The notes under the pieces: generated by a model
What the model was told of the DNA's origin: nothing
What the model saw: only the letters and a program-made list of their open reading frames with translations
Databases searched by the model: none
In this document: in pieces, positions 8,897-18,810 of the stretch
How positions within the stretch are numbered: position 1 is the first letter of the stretch
Layout: every line of letters starts with the position of its first letter
Position numbers and translations under genes: made by a program
From: Nitrosomonas sp. Nm166
GTDB taxonomy: Bacteria; Pseudomonadota; Gammaproteobacteria; Burkholderiales; Nitrosomonadaceae
Reading direction: 5' to 3'
Length of the DNA: 51,124 nt
Assembly (NCBI RefSeq): GCF_900112825.1
Contig: NZ_FONE01000021.1
Coordinates: forward strand, 1-51,124

Positions 8897-9322
8897 ATGG
8901 CTATTACACGGTATGAACCATGGGGTTTATTGAGTCAACTGCAAAGAGAATTAGAACGCAATGTTGCTGAAGGTTCTACTGCAACGGCAGAATGGGCGCC
9001 TGCGGTTGATATTAAGGAAGAAGCTGATAAATTTGTTATTCAGGCAGACATTCCCGGCGTTAAACCGGAAGAAATAGATATCAATATGCAGGATGGCGTG
9101 TTAACCATTAAAGGCGAAAAAAGATCTGAAGCTAAAACAGAAAAAGAAGGCTATAAACGTGTAGAACGTACTTATGGTTCTTTTTACAGACGTTTTAGTT
9201 TGCCGGACACGGCCAACGCGGAAGCAATATCAGCAACCTCAAAGCATGGCGTATTAGAGGTTGTGATACCGAAGCGTGAAGCTGTGCAACCGAAAAAAAT
9301 TAATGTTGCGGTTGGAGAATAA
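8897..9322 (+). CDS. hsp20: Small heat-shock protein, Hsp20/alpha-crystallin family
   Basis: An ATP-independent holdase that binds unfolding proteins in the cytoplasm. The 141 residues have a short N-terminal arm (about 1-35, YEPWGLLSQLQRELE), the alpha-crystallin domain (about 36-130) with AWAPAVDI-like and FVIQADIPGVKPEEIDI strands and the signature GVLTIKGEKR, and a C-terminal tail. The tail lacks an obvious IXI motif; VVIPKREAVQPKKINV is the nearest region. GAGGAGAAACTT precedes the start. It is monocistronic, with a sigma32-like promoter upstream and a strong terminator downstream. Confidence 0.93.
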   Translation: MAITRYEPWGLLSQLQRELERNVAEGSTATAEWAPAVDIKEEADKFVIQADIPGVKPEEIDINMQDGVLTIKGEKRSEAKTEKEGYKRVERTYGSFYRRFSLPDTANAEAISATSKHGVLEVVIPKREAVQPKKINVAVGE

Positions 9323-9368
9323 GGCGATTAATCTGAATCTTATTCTAACTCGTTGCTAGTGGGATTAT

Positions 9369-9395
9369 AAAAATGGAGCTACAGGCTCCATTTTT
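9369..9395 (+). terminator. Rho-independent terminator after hsp20
   Basis: AAAAATGGAGC (9369-9379) and GCTCCATTTTT (9385-9395) form a perfect 11-bp stem with a 5-base loop, ending in a T run. It lies 47 bases after the hsp20 stop. Confidence 0.9.
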
Positions 9396-9504
9396 ATGAG
9401 TATTTGCTCAACCAAGTTTTTTAAACAAAAGCATGGCAGAATAGCCTCCTATTGAAAAAACCTGTGAATTTTCTGATAAGTTCGTAGCTTAATTAATCTC
9501 TCTG

Positions 9505-11424
9505 ATGCCCCTCATTACTCTCGAAAATGCCTGTTTGGCTTTCGGCTATCATGCCTTGCTGGATCATGCAAGCTTGCAGCTTGATGCGGGTGAGCGTGTT
9601 GGGTTGATCGGCAGAAATGGCGGGGGCAAATCCAGCTTGCTGCGCGTCTTATCAGGTGAAATCAAGCTGGATGACGGCAAACTTTGGTGTGCTCCCAATC
9701 TAAAACTGGCTTGTGTAGCCCAGGAACCCGTACTGAATCCCGTCAATACGGTATATGAAGAAGTTGCCAACGGTCTGGGCAATATCAGCCAGCTATTGCT
9801 GGATTATCATGCAGTTTCTCATGCCTTAAGTGAAAGTACTGAAAACACAGAAGCGTTACTGCTTCGATTACAGGATTTGCAAAGCGTGTTAGAAATTCAG
9901 GATGGATGGAGCTTGCAAACAAAAATAGAAACCGTCATCGACAAACTGAATTTACCAGCGGATGCTTTGATTGAGCATCTTTCCGGTGGATTAAAGAAGA
10001 GGGTGGCGCTGGCGCGTGCGTTGGTAGTGTCTCCTGATGTTTTGTTACTGGATGAGCCAACCAATCATCTTGACTTCTCTTCCATCGAATGGTTGGAAGG
10101 ATTGTTGCAGGATTTTTCAGGCAGTGTCCTGTTTATCACGCATGATCGGCGTTTTCTGGATCATGTGGCGACAAGAATTATCGAATTGGATCGCGGAAGC
10201 CTGGCAATTTTTTCCGGTAATTTTGCGGATTATCAGCGGAAAAAGACAGAAATGCTGGAAATTGAAGCTACACATCAGCAGAAATTTGATAAGGTCCTGG
10301 CACAGGAAGAAATCTGGATACGTAAAGGGATCGAAGCGCGGCGCACGCGTAATGAAGGCAGGGTACGCAGATTAGAGGCATTGCGCCTGGAGCGTGCGGC
10401 CAGACGGGAAAAAATCGGAAAAGCCCATCTCGCTTTAGATGTGGGTGAACGCTCAGGCAAATTGGTCGCTGAACTGGAGCATGTCAGTAAAAGTTATGGT
10501 GATAAAGTTATTATCAAAGATTTCTCCTGCCGCGTTATGCGGGGCGATCGGGTAGGATTATTAGGACCTAATGGCGCTGGAAAATCAACATTATTAAAAT
10601 TGATTCTGGGTGAATTACAACCGGATTCCGGCAGGATTCAACAAGGCACTAAGCTAGCGGTCGCTTATTTTGATCAAATGCGTGCGCAGCTCAATGAAGA
10701 AATGATTCTGACAGATACGATCAGTCAAGGCTCCGAATTTGTGGAGATTAACGGTAAACGAAAGCATGTCATTAGTTATCTGGAGGATTTCCTGTTCGCG
10801 CCCGAGCGTGCTCGTTCTCCGGTCAAATCACTGTCAGGCGGAGAACGTAATCGTTTGTTGCTGGCTCGCTTATTTACACGGCCCGCCAATGTTCTTGTAC
10901 TGGATGAACCAACAAATGATCTGGATATCGAAACGCTCGAACTACTGGAGGCTTTGTTGCAGGACTATGCCGGTACATTATTTCTGGTCAGTCACGACCG
11001 GGAGTTTCTGGATAATGTCGTGACACAAGTCATTGCATTTGAAGGAAATGGAAAGTTATGTGAATATATTGGCGGTTATGAAGATTGGTTGCGTGTACAT
11101 TCTGCAAATCATATCAGTCAACAGAGAATATTGAAGCAGTCAGAAACTTTATCAGCCAGTATTCCTCAATCACCCCGGTTTGCTCGAGCTAAGAAGCTTA
11201 GCTATCAGGAAATGCGTGAACTTGAAGCATTACCTGATAAAATTGATGCTTTGGAACAGGAACAAACAAATATCACTTTGCGCTTGAATGAGCCAACGAT
11301 TTATCGTGATTATCCGGATGAAGCAAAAGTACTACAAATACGCTTTACTGCAATTGAAAAAGAACTGACAGACTGCCTTGCCCGATGGGAAGAATTGGAA
11401 TCAAAATCTACCGCAAAAACGTAG
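9505..11424 (+). CDS. uup: ABC-F family ATPase Uup
   Basis: A soluble tandem ATPase of the ABC-F family; E. coli Uup is linked to ribosome function and to precise excision of transposons. The first nucleotide-binding domain has Walker A GRNGGGKS (about 37-44), signature LSGGLKKR and Walker B VLLLDEPTNHLD. The second has GPNGAGKS (about 353-360), LSGGERNR and VLVLDEPTNDLD. Between them is the charged linker helix pair (RRTRNEGRVRRLEALRLERA). The C-terminal 90 residues form a charged coiled-coil-like domain (QEMRELEALPDKIDALEQEQ), which separates Uup from EttA. The length of 639 matches Uup. No membrane segments are present, so this is not a transporter. No clear Shine-Dalgarno is visible at the chosen ATG. 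Confidence 0.92.
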   Translation: MPLITLENACLAFGYHALLDHASLQLDAGERVGLIGRNGGGKSSLLRVLSGEIKLDDGKLWCAPNLKLACVAQEPVLNPVNTVYEEVANGLGNISQLLLDYHAVSHALSESTENTEALLLRLQDLQSVLEIQDGWSLQTKIETVIDKLNLPADALIEHLSGGLKKRVALARALVVSPDVLLLDEPTNHLDFSSIEWLEGLLQDFSGSVLFITHDRRFLDHVATRIIELDRGSLAIFSGNFADYQRKKTEMLEIEATHQQKFDKVLAQEEIWIRKGIEARRTRNEGRVRRLEALRLERAARREKIGKAHLALDVGERSGKLVAELEHVSKSYGDKVIIKDFSCRVMRGDRVGLLGPNGAGKSTLLKLILGELQPDSGRIQQGTKLAVAYFDQMRAQLNEEMILTDTISQGSEFVEINGKRKHVISYLEDFLFAPERARSPVKSLSGGERNRLLLARLFTRPANVLVLDEPTNDLDIETLELLEALLQDYAGTLFLVSHDREFLDNVVTQVIAFEGNGKLCEYIGGYEDWLRVHSANHISQQRILKQSETLSASIPQSPRFARAKKLSYQEMRELEALPDKIDALEQEQTNITLRLNEPTIYRDYPDEAKVLQIRFTAIEKELTDCLARWEELESKSTAKT

Positions 11425-11531
11425 TGCCTGTGAGGACAATTCCCTAGAAACAACATGGACATAGTTACACTATTCATTGACCAAATCGGGCGCATCGTTT
11501 AAAGTTCGAGTTTTGAGAGAAGGAGGTTTAC

Positions 11532-11858
11532 ATGAAACAAAAATCGGTTATGAATTTATTACTTGCCTTGAGTACGCTCGTGGCATTTTCGGGGGTAACT
11601 CAGGCAGCTGGAGATGCTGCAGCAGCAAAACAAAAGCTTTCCATGTGTGAAGGTTGCCATGGAATTCAAGGCTATCGCACTGCTTTCCCTACTGCTTATC
11701 ATGTTCCAAAAATCGGCGGGCAACACGCGGAATACATTATTAAAGCATTAGAAGGATACAAGAATGGCACACGCAGCCATCCTACCATGACAGGGCTCGC
11801 TAAAACGCTATCCCAGAAGGATATAGAAGATTTTGCTGCTTACTACGCTAAAAATTAA
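11532..11858 (+). CDS. Periplasmic monoheme cytochrome c (c553-like)
   Basis: A small class I cytochrome c of 108 residues. A signal peptide (about 1-25, ending near TQAAG) is followed by the heme site CEGCH and, toward the C-terminus, the presumed axial Met in HPTMTGLAK and a final helix (DIEDFAAYYAKN). A strong AGAAGGAGG ribosome-binding site lies upstream. The next gene, 26 bases downstream, is a paralogue, so the two form a likely transcription unit. In ammonia oxidisers such pairs are candidates for electron carriers between hydroxylamine or quinol oxidation and terminal oxidases, but the partner cannot be read from the sequence. Confidence 0.9.
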   Translation: MKQKSVMNLLLALSTLVAFSGVTQAAGDAAAAKQKLSMCEGCHGIQGYRTAFPTAYHVPKIGGQHAEYIIKALEGYKNGTRSHPTMTGLAKTLSQKDIEDFAAYYAKN

Positions 11859-11884
11859 TTAGGTGATTTTAACGCAAGGAACGA

Positions 11885-12217
11885 ATGATGAAGAATTATG
11901 TAATAGCCGCTGTTAGCGGGGCAGCCTTAATACTTTCCAGCCAAGGAATGGCTGCGGATATCGAAGCAGGTAAAAGTAAAGCAGCTGAGGTTTGCGCCTC
12001 ATGTCATGGCGCTGATGGCAATAGTCCTGCGCCCAATTTTCCAAAGATTGGCGGGCAATATAGAACTTACCTGGAAAAAGCATTGAAAGATTATAAATCT
12101 GGTAGCCGCAATGACCCTATTATGGCCGGAATGGTTGCTGGCTTGAGTCCAGCGGATATTGAAAACCTGGCTTTTTATTATTCTAGCCAGCCAGGTCCCT
12201 TAAGCTCAAAAAAATAA
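11885..12217 (+). CDS. Periplasmic monoheme cytochrome c, paralogue of the preceding gene
   Basis: The 110-residue protein has a signal peptide (about 1-23, SSQGMAAD), heme site CASCHG, the shared KIGGQYRTYLEKALKDYKSG segment, axial Met candidate in DPIMAGMVAG, and a C-terminal helix IENLAFYYSSQ. It shares the KIGGQ...Y...AL..YK.G pattern with its neighbour, pointing to tandem duplication. The two-gene unit ends at a strong hairpin at 12235-12279. Function beyond electron transfer is not assignable. Confidence 0.9.
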   Translation: MMKNYVIAAVSGAALILSSQGMAADIEAGKSKAAEVCASCHGADGNSPAPNFPKIGGQYRTYLEKALKDYKSGSRNDPIMAGMVAGLSPADIENLAFYYSSQPGPLSSKK

Positions 12218-12234
12218 CCAATTTATTGGTATCT

Positions 12235-12279
12235 AAAACGGGGTAAATGCCGACCAAAAGTCGATGTTTATCCCGTTTT
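12235..12279. terminator. Bidirectional terminator between cytochrome and DUF1841 operons
   Basis: AAAACGGGGTAAAT (12235-12248) pairs with GTTTATCCCGTTTT (12266-12279), with an inner CGAC/GTCG pair around a CAAAA loop. A-rich and T-rich flanks make it usable on both strands between two convergent transcription units. Confidence 0.85.
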
Positions 12280-12287
12280 GCATTCAA

Positions 12288-12725
12288 TCAATTTATTGCG
12301 TTTAACTGTCTATCCAGGCATTCAAAGTAAATAGTGGCATCAGGAGCGGATTGATTACGCTGCGCTTGCCATAGCATTTCCGCCAGACACTCCATAACCT
12401 GATGTGCAGCAGCATGCTCACTTCCGGCATTTTTTTGCAAGCGGACAAACCGCTCACAAATTCCAATCGGTTGATTAATGGATAATTGCTCTTTGATTGC
12501 CACGTGCATGCTCATATGCAGGAATGGATTGGTATCCCCCATTTCGGGTAAATAATCCTTATACAGATACCGGTCGGCATCTTCAAGGAGACCATGGTAT
12601 TCCGGATGCAGCAGTATCACTTCAAGTGCAATAGTCTCAATACCGGACAATATTTCCCCCTGGCGGTATTTTCGCCAAGTATTAAAGAATAATTGGCGTG
12701 CTTGTTCTCTGGAGGGTTTAAACAT
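12288..12725 (-). CDS. DUF1841 family protein
   Basis: A 145-residue soluble protein of the DUF1841 family, found mainly in beta- and gammaproteobacteria; its role is unknown. It begins MFKPSREQARQLFFNTWRKY and contains the conserved central segment NPFLHMSMHVAIKEQ and the C-terminal HQVMECLAEMLW. No signal peptide or membrane helix is present. It is the last gene of the aat-bpt-pyrD-rsxB-nth operon, 5 bases after nth, and is followed by a bidirectional terminator. Confidence 0.85.
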   Translation of the reverse strand: MFKPSREQARQLFFNTWRKYRQGEILSGIETIALEVILLHPEYHGLLEDADRYLYKDYLPEMGDTNPFLHMSMHVAIKEQLSINQPIGICERFVRLQKNAGSEHAAAHQVMECLAEMLWQAQRNQSAPDATIYFECLDRQLNAIN

Positions 12726-12730
12726 GAAAG

Positions 12731-13363
12731 TTACATATTCTTGTGTTCATATTCACATAGATGATTAATGATACATATTGCACATTTCGGTTTTATAGCT
12801 GTACAAACATACCGGCCATGAAGAATCAACCAGTGGTGTGCATTTTGACGGAATTCTTTGGGTACCACTTTAAGCAGCTTTAATTCTACTTCCAGAACAT
12901 TCTTGCCGGGCGCAAGACCGGTGCGGTTAGCAACTCGGAAAACATGGGTATCCACGGCAATGGTTGGTTCACCAAAAGCCGTATTCAGGATCACATTGGC
13001 GGTTTTGCGCCCAACTCCGGGTAATTTCTCCAGCTGTTCGCGTATGCACGGTACTTCGCTGTGATGCTGTTGTATCAGCAATTGGCAAGTTGACATAATA
13101 TTTTTGGCTTTGGTTTTGTATAATCCAATCTTTCTGATAAATTCGGTCAGACCTGCTTCACCTAAGGCGAGAATTTTTTCCGGGGTATTGGCCCGAGGAA
13201 ATAATTCTCTTGTTGCTAAATTAACACTTTTGTCGGTAGCTTGTGCTGAAAGCATGACAGCAATCAATAGCTCAAAAGGTGAATGGTACTCCAGTTCGGT
13301 AGTAGGATGGGGATTCGCTGATTTCAGGCAAGCAAAAATTTCATGACGCTTAGCTGAGTTCAT
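12731..13363 (-). CDS. nth: Endonuclease III, DNA glycosylase/AP lyase
   Basis: Removes oxidised pyrimidines and nicks abasic sites in base-excision repair. The helix-hairpin-helix [13 protein letters not shown] carries the catalytic Lys, and [11 protein letters not shown] carries the catalytic Asp. The C-terminal 4Fe-4S cluster follows C-X6-C-X2-C-X5-C ([17 protein letters not shown]). The length of 210 is normal. The start overlaps the rsxB stop region by 14 bases, indicating coupled translation. Pairing of rsxB with nth is also seen in E. coli, where both sit at one end of the rsx operon. Confidence 0.95.
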   Translation of the reverse strand: MNSAKRHEIFACLKSANPHPTTELEYHSPFELLIAVMLSAQATDKSVNLATRELFPRANTPEKILALGEAGLTEFIRKIGLYKTKAKNIMSTCQLLIQQHHSEVPCIREQLEKLPGVGRKTANVILNTAFGEPTIAVDTHVFRVANRTGLAPGKNVLEVELKLLKVVPKEFRQNAHHWLILHGRYVCTAIKPKCAICIINHLCEYEHKNM

Positions 13364-14045
13364 GAGGTTTTATGGGTGAATTGGTTTCAATTGCCTGGGT
13401 GCGGATGGCCATGGCACGTTTTATTGCTGCCTGAACAACTGTTTTTTTACGCGCTTCCGCTGCTGCTCCAGCTATTTCAGGCTGTGCAGTATTTTTGTGT
13501 TTGAGGGATTCTCTGTTGATTTGCTTGTCCCGTTCAAGCCGTTGTTGCCTAAATTGATAACGCGCACGTGCCCTATCTGCAGCCTGCTTTTTAGTGGCAT
13601 CGACAGGCAAATTTGATGAATCATTCACTTCCTCGTCGATCGGAATCAGGCTGATACAATCCATCGGACAAGGTGCAATGCATAACTCACATCCTGTGCA
13701 TTCTGCGGCAATCACGATGTGCATTTGTTTGGCTGCACCGACAATCGCATCGACAGGACAGGATTGGACGCAGAACGTGCAGCCGATGCAGATACGCTCA
13801 TCAATCCACGCGACAACTTTGCCGACTCTGGGAAAACCATGCGATGTATTCAGTGGTTTGGGCGGCACACCCAACAATTCCGCCAATTTTTGAATTCCTT
13901 CCTGATCACCGGGCGGACATTGATTGATATCCGCGCGGCCTTCTGCAATGGCTTCTGCATAAAGTCTGCATCCGGGAAAACCACATTTTCCACATTGGGT
14001 TTGCGGCAAAATGGCATCTATTTGTTCTATCAGCTGCTGGCTCAT
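13350..14045 (-). CDS. rsxB: RnfB/RsxB-like iron-sulfur protein
   Basis: An electron-transfer subunit related to RnfB of the Rnf/Rsx complex. The Fer4_5-type N-terminus holds the cluster motif [16 protein letters not shown] with a later CPPG. Two 4Fe-4S ferredoxin motifs follow ([16 protein letters not shown] and [16 protein letters not shown]). The C-terminal 80 residues are charged ([16 protein letters not shown]). The membrane-anchoring helix of typical RnfB is absent and no other rnf/rsx gene is nearby, so this is a solitary, soluble betaproteobacterial form whose partner is unclear. It starts 14 bases after pyrD. Confidence 0.88.
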   Translation of the reverse strand: MSQQLIEQIDAILPQTQCGKCGFPGCRLYAEAIAEGRADINQCPPGDQEGIQKLAELLGVPPKPLNTSHGFPRVGKVVAWIDERICIGCTFCVQSCPVDAIVGAAKQMHIVIAAECTGCELCIAPCPMDCISLIPIDEEVNDSSNLPVDATKKQAADRARARYQFRQQRLERDKQINRESLKHKNTAQPEIAGAAAEARKKTVVQAAIKRAMAIRTQAIETNSPIKPHELS

Positions 14046-14059
14046 GCAATTTTTTGTTT

Positions 14060-15097
14060 CTAATACGCTAAGGAATGTTGTGATTGATCAGTGCAAATCG
14101 CCTGTGCAATTTTTCTGACCAAGTCCGGGCCATGATAAATCAAACCGGTATATAACTGTATCAGGCTGGCGCCGGCTCTTAGTTTATTCTGTGCATCATC
14201 CACTGACATGATGCCGCCAACACCAATAATCGGTACAGCGCCTTGCAATAGGTAATGCAATTGTTGAATAACCGCAGTGGCACGCTGCGTCAGTGGAGCA
14301 CCGCTCAGTCCGCCGCTTTCTTGTGCTACCGGCAGGTGCTCAATACCAAGCCTTGAAATCGTGGTATTGGTTGCAATCACTCCATCGATTTGGTGCTCCA
14401 TCAGTAACGCAGCAATGGATTCAATTTGTGCTGACTCAAGATCAGGTGCAATTTTTATCACTATGGGGACATATTTTCCATGTGCCTGTGTCAGCTTTAT
14501 TTGCTCGGATTTTAATTGGCCCAGCAGCTGGTCAAGCGCATCGGCAGCTTGCAATTGCCGCAGATTTTGCGTGTTTGGCGATGAAATATTGACAGTGACA
14601 TAACTGGCGTAGCGATAAACTTTTCGTAAACCGGTTAGATAATCATCTGTTGCTTTCTCAAGCGGCGTATCAAAGTTCTTACCGATATTAATACCTAGTA
14701 TGCCCTGATAACCCGAACGTTGGATATTTTCTATCAGTCGATCCACGCCTTGATTATTAAAACCCAGCCGATTGATCACAGCATTTGCCTGCGGTACACG
14801 AAAAATACGCGGAGGCGGGTTGCCTGGTTGGGGTCGTGGCGTCACTGTGCCAATTTCAAGGAAACCGAATCCCAGCGCGGCGAGCGCATCCAAATGTTCG
14901 CCATCCTTATCTAGACCAGCGGCAAGCCCAACCGGATTGGGAAAATCCAATCCCATGATGGTGCGCGGTTGACAAGCAATTGGAGTGCTTTTAAATAACC
15001 TAAGTTTTTTGGCATTTTCCAATGCGGAGAAAGTAATACGATGAGCAAATTCGGGATCAAGTTTAAAAAGCAGCGGGCGAAGGAGTGTATAGAGCAT
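14060..15097 (-). CDS. pyrD: Dihydroorotate dehydrogenase (quinone), class 2
   Basis: Oxidises dihydroorotate to orotate in pyrimidine synthesis and passes electrons through FMN to membrane quinone. The N-terminal amphipathic part ([16 protein letters not shown]) is the membrane-binding extension of class 2 enzymes. FMN-barrel motifs are [33 protein letters not shown] (Ser as catalytic base, class 2), ATNTTISR and GVGGIMS. The length of 345 is normal. It lies 41 bases after bpt in the same operon. Confidence 0.95.
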   Translation of the reverse strand: MLYTLLRPLLFKLDPEFAHRITFSALENAKKLRLFKSTPIACQPRTIMGLDFPNPVGLAAGLDKDGEHLDALAALGFGFLEIGTVTPRPQPGNPPPRIFRVPQANAVINRLGFNNQGVDRLIENIQRSGYQGILGINIGKNFDTPLEKATDDYLTGLRKVYRYASYVTVNISSPNTQNLRQLQAADALDQLLGQLKSEQIKLTQAHGKYVPIVIKIAPDLESAQIESIAALLMEHQIDGVIATNTTISRLGIEHLPVAQESGGLSGAPLTQRATAVIQQLHYLLQGAVPIIGVGGIMSVDDAQNKLRAGASLIQLYTGLIYHGPDLVRKIAQAICTDQSQHSLAY

Positions 15098-15138
15098 ACG
15101 GAATTTTATCCTGAACCAATTGCCGATTTGAATAGATT

Positions 15139-15846
15139 TTATGAAAAACTACTGCTGTCCAGCAATTGCCACTGGCCATCCAGTAAAACTTCCAACGGCT
15201 GGAAATTGACTTTATAGCGCATTTTCCTGCTTTCTTTAATCCAGTAACCCAAATAAAGATAGCTCAAACCCAGTTCCCTGCATCGTTCAATCTGCCATAG
15301 GATGTTATAGGTACCAAAACTTGCATGAGCAATATCTGCGTCATAAAAGGTATAAACCGATGAAAGCCCATCCGGCAGTACATCAATGATACTCACCATG
15401 CGCAACTGCTCCTGATCATGAAATTCAATCAGCTTGGAATTCACATGACTTTGTAATAAAAAATTCTGATATTGCTCGCGGCAATCACGGTCCATTCCGC
15501 CACCAGAATGGCGCTGTATCTGATAACGTTGATAAAGTGCGTAATGATGCGGCCTATAATGAAGTGCATGTTGTGTAGCTATCAAACACTGATGCTGTTT
15601 CCAGGCGCGGCGCTGTGCACGGTTGGAAGCGAAGGCCTTAACGTCAATGCGCACCGGTAGGCAGGCGTGGCAATGCGTACAATTGGGGCGATAAGTATAA
15701 TGGCCACTGCGGCGAAATCCAGCCTGTATCAGTTTTGCATAAGTCTGGGTATCAATGAGGTGCTCTGGCATCGCTACCTCAGAGGATGCCAATTTACCGG
15801 GTATGTAACTACATGAATAGGGGTTGGTGGTATGAAATTTAAGCAC
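15139..15846 (-). CDS. bpt: Aspartate/glutamate leucyltransferase
   Basis: Transfers leucine from Leu-tRNA to proteins beginning with Asp or Glu, creating an N-degron read by ClpS/ClpAP. The N-terminal ATE domain carries the conserved cysteines ([10 protein letters not shown] and [17 protein letters not shown]), and the C-terminal half has the acetyltransferase-like fold with [17 protein letters not shown] and LYLGYWI. The length of 235 fits Bpt. It follows aat by 13 bases, the usual pairing of the two bacterial N-end-rule transferases. Confidence 0.93.
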   Translation of the reverse strand: MLKFHTTNPYSCSYIPGKLASSEVAMPEHLIDTQTYAKLIQAGFRRSGHYTYRPNCTHCHACLPVRIDVKAFASNRAQRRAWKQHQCLIATQHALHYRPHHYALYQRYQIQRHSGGGMDRDCREQYQNFLLQSHVNSKLIEFHDQEQLRMVSIIDVLPDGLSSVYTFYDADIAHASFGTYNILWQIERCRELGLSYLYLGYWIKESRKMRYKVNFQPLEVLLDGQWQLLDSSSFS

Positions 15847-15859
15847 GGCTATCGCTTCA

Positions 15860-16579
15860 TTATTCGATCAAAATACGGTCAAAATTCCACTTACTGCTGG
15901 GTTCTAATCCAGTTATTAACATATCTAACCTTTGACTAAATTCCATGCGGGAAATTTCCCGCGCTCCCAACGATGCCAGATGATCGGTTTTAACCTGGCA
16001 ATCAATTAAACCAAACTTCCAATATTGTAACTGCTTGATCAGGTGCACCAAGGCGATTTTTGAGGCGTTAGGTACGCGCGAAAACATCGATTCACCAAAA
16101 AATACTTTACCTAATGATACTCCATAAAGTCCACCGACGAGTACGCCATCCATCCAAGTTTCGATGGAATGCGCTAATCCCATTTCATGCAGGGCGGTAT
16201 AAGCAGCGATCATTTGGGGATGTATCCAGGTTCCAGTTTGTCCTTTGCGCGGCGAGGCACATGCCTGCATTACCTGACCGAAACTGTAATCGGTGCGGAT
16301 TTGATAATGATTTTTTTTAAGTACCTTGCGTAAAGAACGAGAAATTTTTAATTCATCAGGAAACAGCACCATGCGTGGATTCGGACTCCACCAAAGTATT
16401 GGTTCACCGTCATTAAACCACGGAAAAATACCCCTGCTGTAAGCCTCCAGTAAACGCCGTGGTGAAAGATCACCGCCAACAGCCAATAAACCGTTGGGTT
16501 CAGTAAGGGCATTCTCCAGTGGTGGAAAAGAAGAAAAGGATTTAATGCGCCTAATCATAACATCTTCAAAAATGGCCAT
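15860..16579 (-). CDS. aat: Leucyl/phenylalanyl-tRNA--protein transferase
   Basis: Adds Leu or Phe to proteins with N-terminal Lys or Arg, tagging them for ClpAP through ClpS. The family core is clear: [60 protein letters not shown], and FFGESMF. The length of 239 is normal. An alternative ATG seven codons in ([13 protein letters not shown]) would remove MAIFEDV; I keep the longer form without strong evidence. It is the first gene of a six-gene leftward operon. Confidence 0.93.
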   Translation of the reverse strand: MAIFEDVMIRRIKSFSSFPPLENALTEPNGLLAVGGDLSPRRLLEAYSRGIFPWFNDGEPILWWSPNPRMVLFPDELKISRSLRKVLKKNHYQIRTDYSFGQVMQACASPRKGQTGTWIHPQMIAAYTALHEMGLAHSIETWMDGVLVGGLYGVSLGKVFFGESMFSRVPNASKIALVHLIKQLQYWKFGLIDCQVKTDHLASLGAREISRMEFSQRLDMLITGLEPSSKWNFDRILIE

Positions 16580-16691
16580 TGATTGATATTAGTTGATACA
16601 GATCAAGGCTTCTATTTTAGCGCTTATTTAGTATGTGGTTCTGATTACAAGTTTCTAGAGAACAAAACAAAATATATAAAAGGAGAACCAC

Positions 16692-17603
16692 GTGAAAAAT
16701 ATTTCAAATCGAGGGGAATTGCTTTTTTGTATTGCTGCTGGCTCATTTTTTATATCCACTACAATGGCTTCATCTCATGCTTTGGCTCATGACACAGCAG
16801 CCCAGCGCATCAAACTCTTGGAAGAAAAGTTGCAAGCCATTCAAATGGAGTTGGAGAGAGTAAAATCTGAATCTTCTCGGGCTGTGCAAAAGGTCAATAC
16901 GATTGAGCAAACTACAAACCAGACGGTGCAGAAAGTAAACACTATTCAACAGACTAGTACCGCTTTGGAGAATCGCATCGCTCCGTTAGAGAGTATAGAG
17001 CAGAAAAGTCATCACATGCTGTTTTTCCGGGGTGGTTTTACACACATGATGAATCATCGCAATGGCGTAACCATTCAGAATCAAGTTTTACCAATTGGTG
17101 CTCAGGATCAGGCTGATAAAAATGGATGGTATGTTGGTGCAGGTCTGGACTGGAATTTGACTCGCGACGTATGGGGTTTTATGCCGAAAACTTCGGTGTT
17201 TGCAGAGCTAATGTTTGAATATAAGCAGTTCGGCGCTCATGTTCTAGGTAATGGCGCAGTAGGCAATGTGCCCAGTATGCTAGCTGGTGGTGCGTTAAAT
17301 CCGATTGATGTAACCGTTAGCCAGTTTACTTTAACCGCATCACCCAAAATCAAATTTTTCGAAGGCTCCAAACTGAGACCTTGGATTATTCCTGCAGGTT
17401 TGGGAATTCATGTAATGAGCCCACCCAGTGAATCCATTACTGTTTTAGCGCCAGGCGTTCAGTTTGGCGCGGGTGTGGATTACAATATCTGGAAAAACTT
17501 TTTCGTTGGTATCGATGGTCGTTATCATTTGACGGCTGGTAAGACAGACGGAGTTAATTTAAGTGGCATGACGGCAGGTGGCTATCTTGGAATTGGCTTC
17601 TAA
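16692..17603 (+). CDS. Outer-membrane beta-barrel protein with N-terminal coiled coil
   Basis: The 303-residue protein starts at GTG, preceded by AAGGAGAACCAC. A signal peptide (about 1-35, with an FCIAAGSFFISTTMASSHAL core) leads to a trimeric-type coiled coil (about 38-105; IKLLEEKLQAIQMELERVKS and repeated QKVNTI.QT units). The rest alternates in the way of an 8-stranded OM barrel (GWYVGAGLDWNLT, FGAGVDYNIWKNFFVGIDGR) and ends GGYLGIGF, with a C-terminal Phe as in BamA substrates. The exact family is not recognised. It is monocistronic, with a terminator 76 bases downstream. The rest of 17604-17913 holds only a weak hairpin near 17768 and no gene. Confidence 0.8.
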   Translation: MKNISNRGELLFCIAAGSFFISTTMASSHALAHDTAAQRIKLLEEKLQAIQMELERVKSESSRAVQKVNTIEQTTNQTVQKVNTIQQTSTALENRIAPLESIEQKSHHMLFFRGGFTHMMNHRNGVTIQNQVLPIGAQDQADKNGWYVGAGLDWNLTRDVWGFMPKTSVFAELMFEYKQFGAHVLGNGAVGNVPSMLAGGALNPIDVTVSQFTLTASPKIKFFEGSKLRPWIIPAGLGIHVMSPPSESITVLAPGVQFGAGVDYNIWKNFFVGIDGRYHLTAGKTDGVNLSGMTAGGYLGIGF

Positions 17604-17678
17604 AGATTGTAGGATAGGAATGGTAATTTTGTAACTTTGTTCGTTCGCAGCCAGAAGATAGTGCGTACGAAGCCTTTG

Positions 17679-17709
17679 CACCTCGCTATTTTTAGTGAGG
17701 TGTTTTTTT
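17679..17709 (+). terminator. Rho-independent terminator after the beta-barrel gene
   Basis: CACCTC (17679-17684) pairs with GAGGTG (17697-17702), extended by weaker inner pairs, and is followed by seven Ts. Confidence 0.85.
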
Positions 17710-17913
17710 AGGCATTATTCTCTAATTTTCAAATTCAGCCGAATGTCACCACGCATGAGGCGAATCTACCCTTTGTTAGGGTACGTTGAGTATGGGCTAA
17801 TAAGCATGTGTAAATAGGTTTTGAATCTTTGGAAAATTTTCGGAGCCAAAAATCAAGCATGCCACATCGATTCATATTAAAATCGCGCTTTTTGTCAAAT
17901 TCGAATCAACACC

Positions 17914-18744
17914 ATGCATCCAATGCTAACCATCGCGGTGAAAGCCGCGCGCCAGGCCGGTAGAATTATTAATCAAGCGTCACAGAATCTGGATTTACTT
18001 AATATATCGAAGAAATCGCACAGTGATTATGTGAGTGAAGTGGATAGCGCGGCTGAAGAAGCCATTATCAAGGTTTTACTAACGGCTTATCCCGATCATG
18101 CGATTCTGGCAGAAGAAAGCGGTAGCCAGGGTGATGCTAAAAAATCCGAGTACCAATGGATTATTGATCCACTCGATGGCACAACCAATTTTTTGCATGG
18201 TTTTCCTAAGTATTCAGTTTCCATTGCAGTCAGGCATAAGGGCGCGCTGGCCCATGCAGTGGTTTATGATCCAACCAATAATGAATTATTCACAGCGAGC
18301 CGGGGCGGTGGCGCTTATCTGAATGATCACCGGATTCGTGTCAGTAAGCGTACGCGATTTGAGGATTGCTTGATCGGTACAGGTTTCCCATTCCGTGATT
18401 TGACACATATGGATGCATATTTTGCCATGTTTAAGGATATTGTTCCACGCACAGCGGGGATTCGCCGGCCAGGTTCTGCGGCGCTGGATCTGGCGTATGT
18501 GGCCGCAGGGCGCTATGATGGTTTCTGGGAAATTGGCCTGGCGCCATGGGACATGGCTGCCGGTTGTCTGCTGATTACCGAAGCGGGTGGACTGGTCGGT
18601 GATTTGGAAGGCAATGAAACACAATTGGAGAGCGGACAAATTATTGCGGGAAATCCGAAAATATTCGGACAGTTGCTTCAAGTAATTGCACCCCATCTCA
18701 CACCTGAGTTGATCGAAATACAGCGGGCTGTCAAGTCATCCTAG
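17914..18744 (+). CDS. suhB: Inositol-1-monophosphatase family protein SuhB
   Basis: A Mg-dependent phosphatase; E. coli SuhB also acts in rRNA antitermination. Metal-site motifs are AEESG (Glu), [17 protein letters not shown] (Asp-X-Asp-Gly-Thr), and the C-terminal [15 protein letters not shown] (Asp). [20 protein letters not shown] is the family signature. The length of 276 is slightly above E. coli SuhB. The ATG lies in CACCATGCATCC without a strong ribosome-binding site; an ATG four codons on (MLTIAV) is an alternative. Downstream DNA is IS debris on the same strand. Confidence 0.93.
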   Translation: MHPMLTIAVKAARQAGRIINQASQNLDLLNISKKSHSDYVSEVDSAAEEAIIKVLLTAYPDHAILAEESGSQGDAKKSEYQWIIDPLDGTTNFLHGFPKYSVSIAVRHKGALAHAVVYDPTNNELFTASRGGGAYLNDHRIRVSKRTRFEDCLIGTGFPFRDLTHMDAYFAMFKDIVPRTAGIRRPGSAALDLAYVAAGRYDGFWEIGLAPWDMAAGCLLITEAGGLVGDLEGNETQLESGQIIAGNPKIFGQLLQVIAPHLTPELIEIQRAVKSS

Positions 18745-18810
18745 GGAAACTTTGAAGAAGTGAACTGATAGTAGATAAGAAATTGCTATCACATTTTTTG
18801 ATCTATTCAC

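Noticed and set aside
17768..17790. Weak hairpin in the beta-barrel/suhB gap as a riboswitch
   Set aside because: The short CCCTTTGTTAGGG stem has no conserved core of any known riboswitch class.
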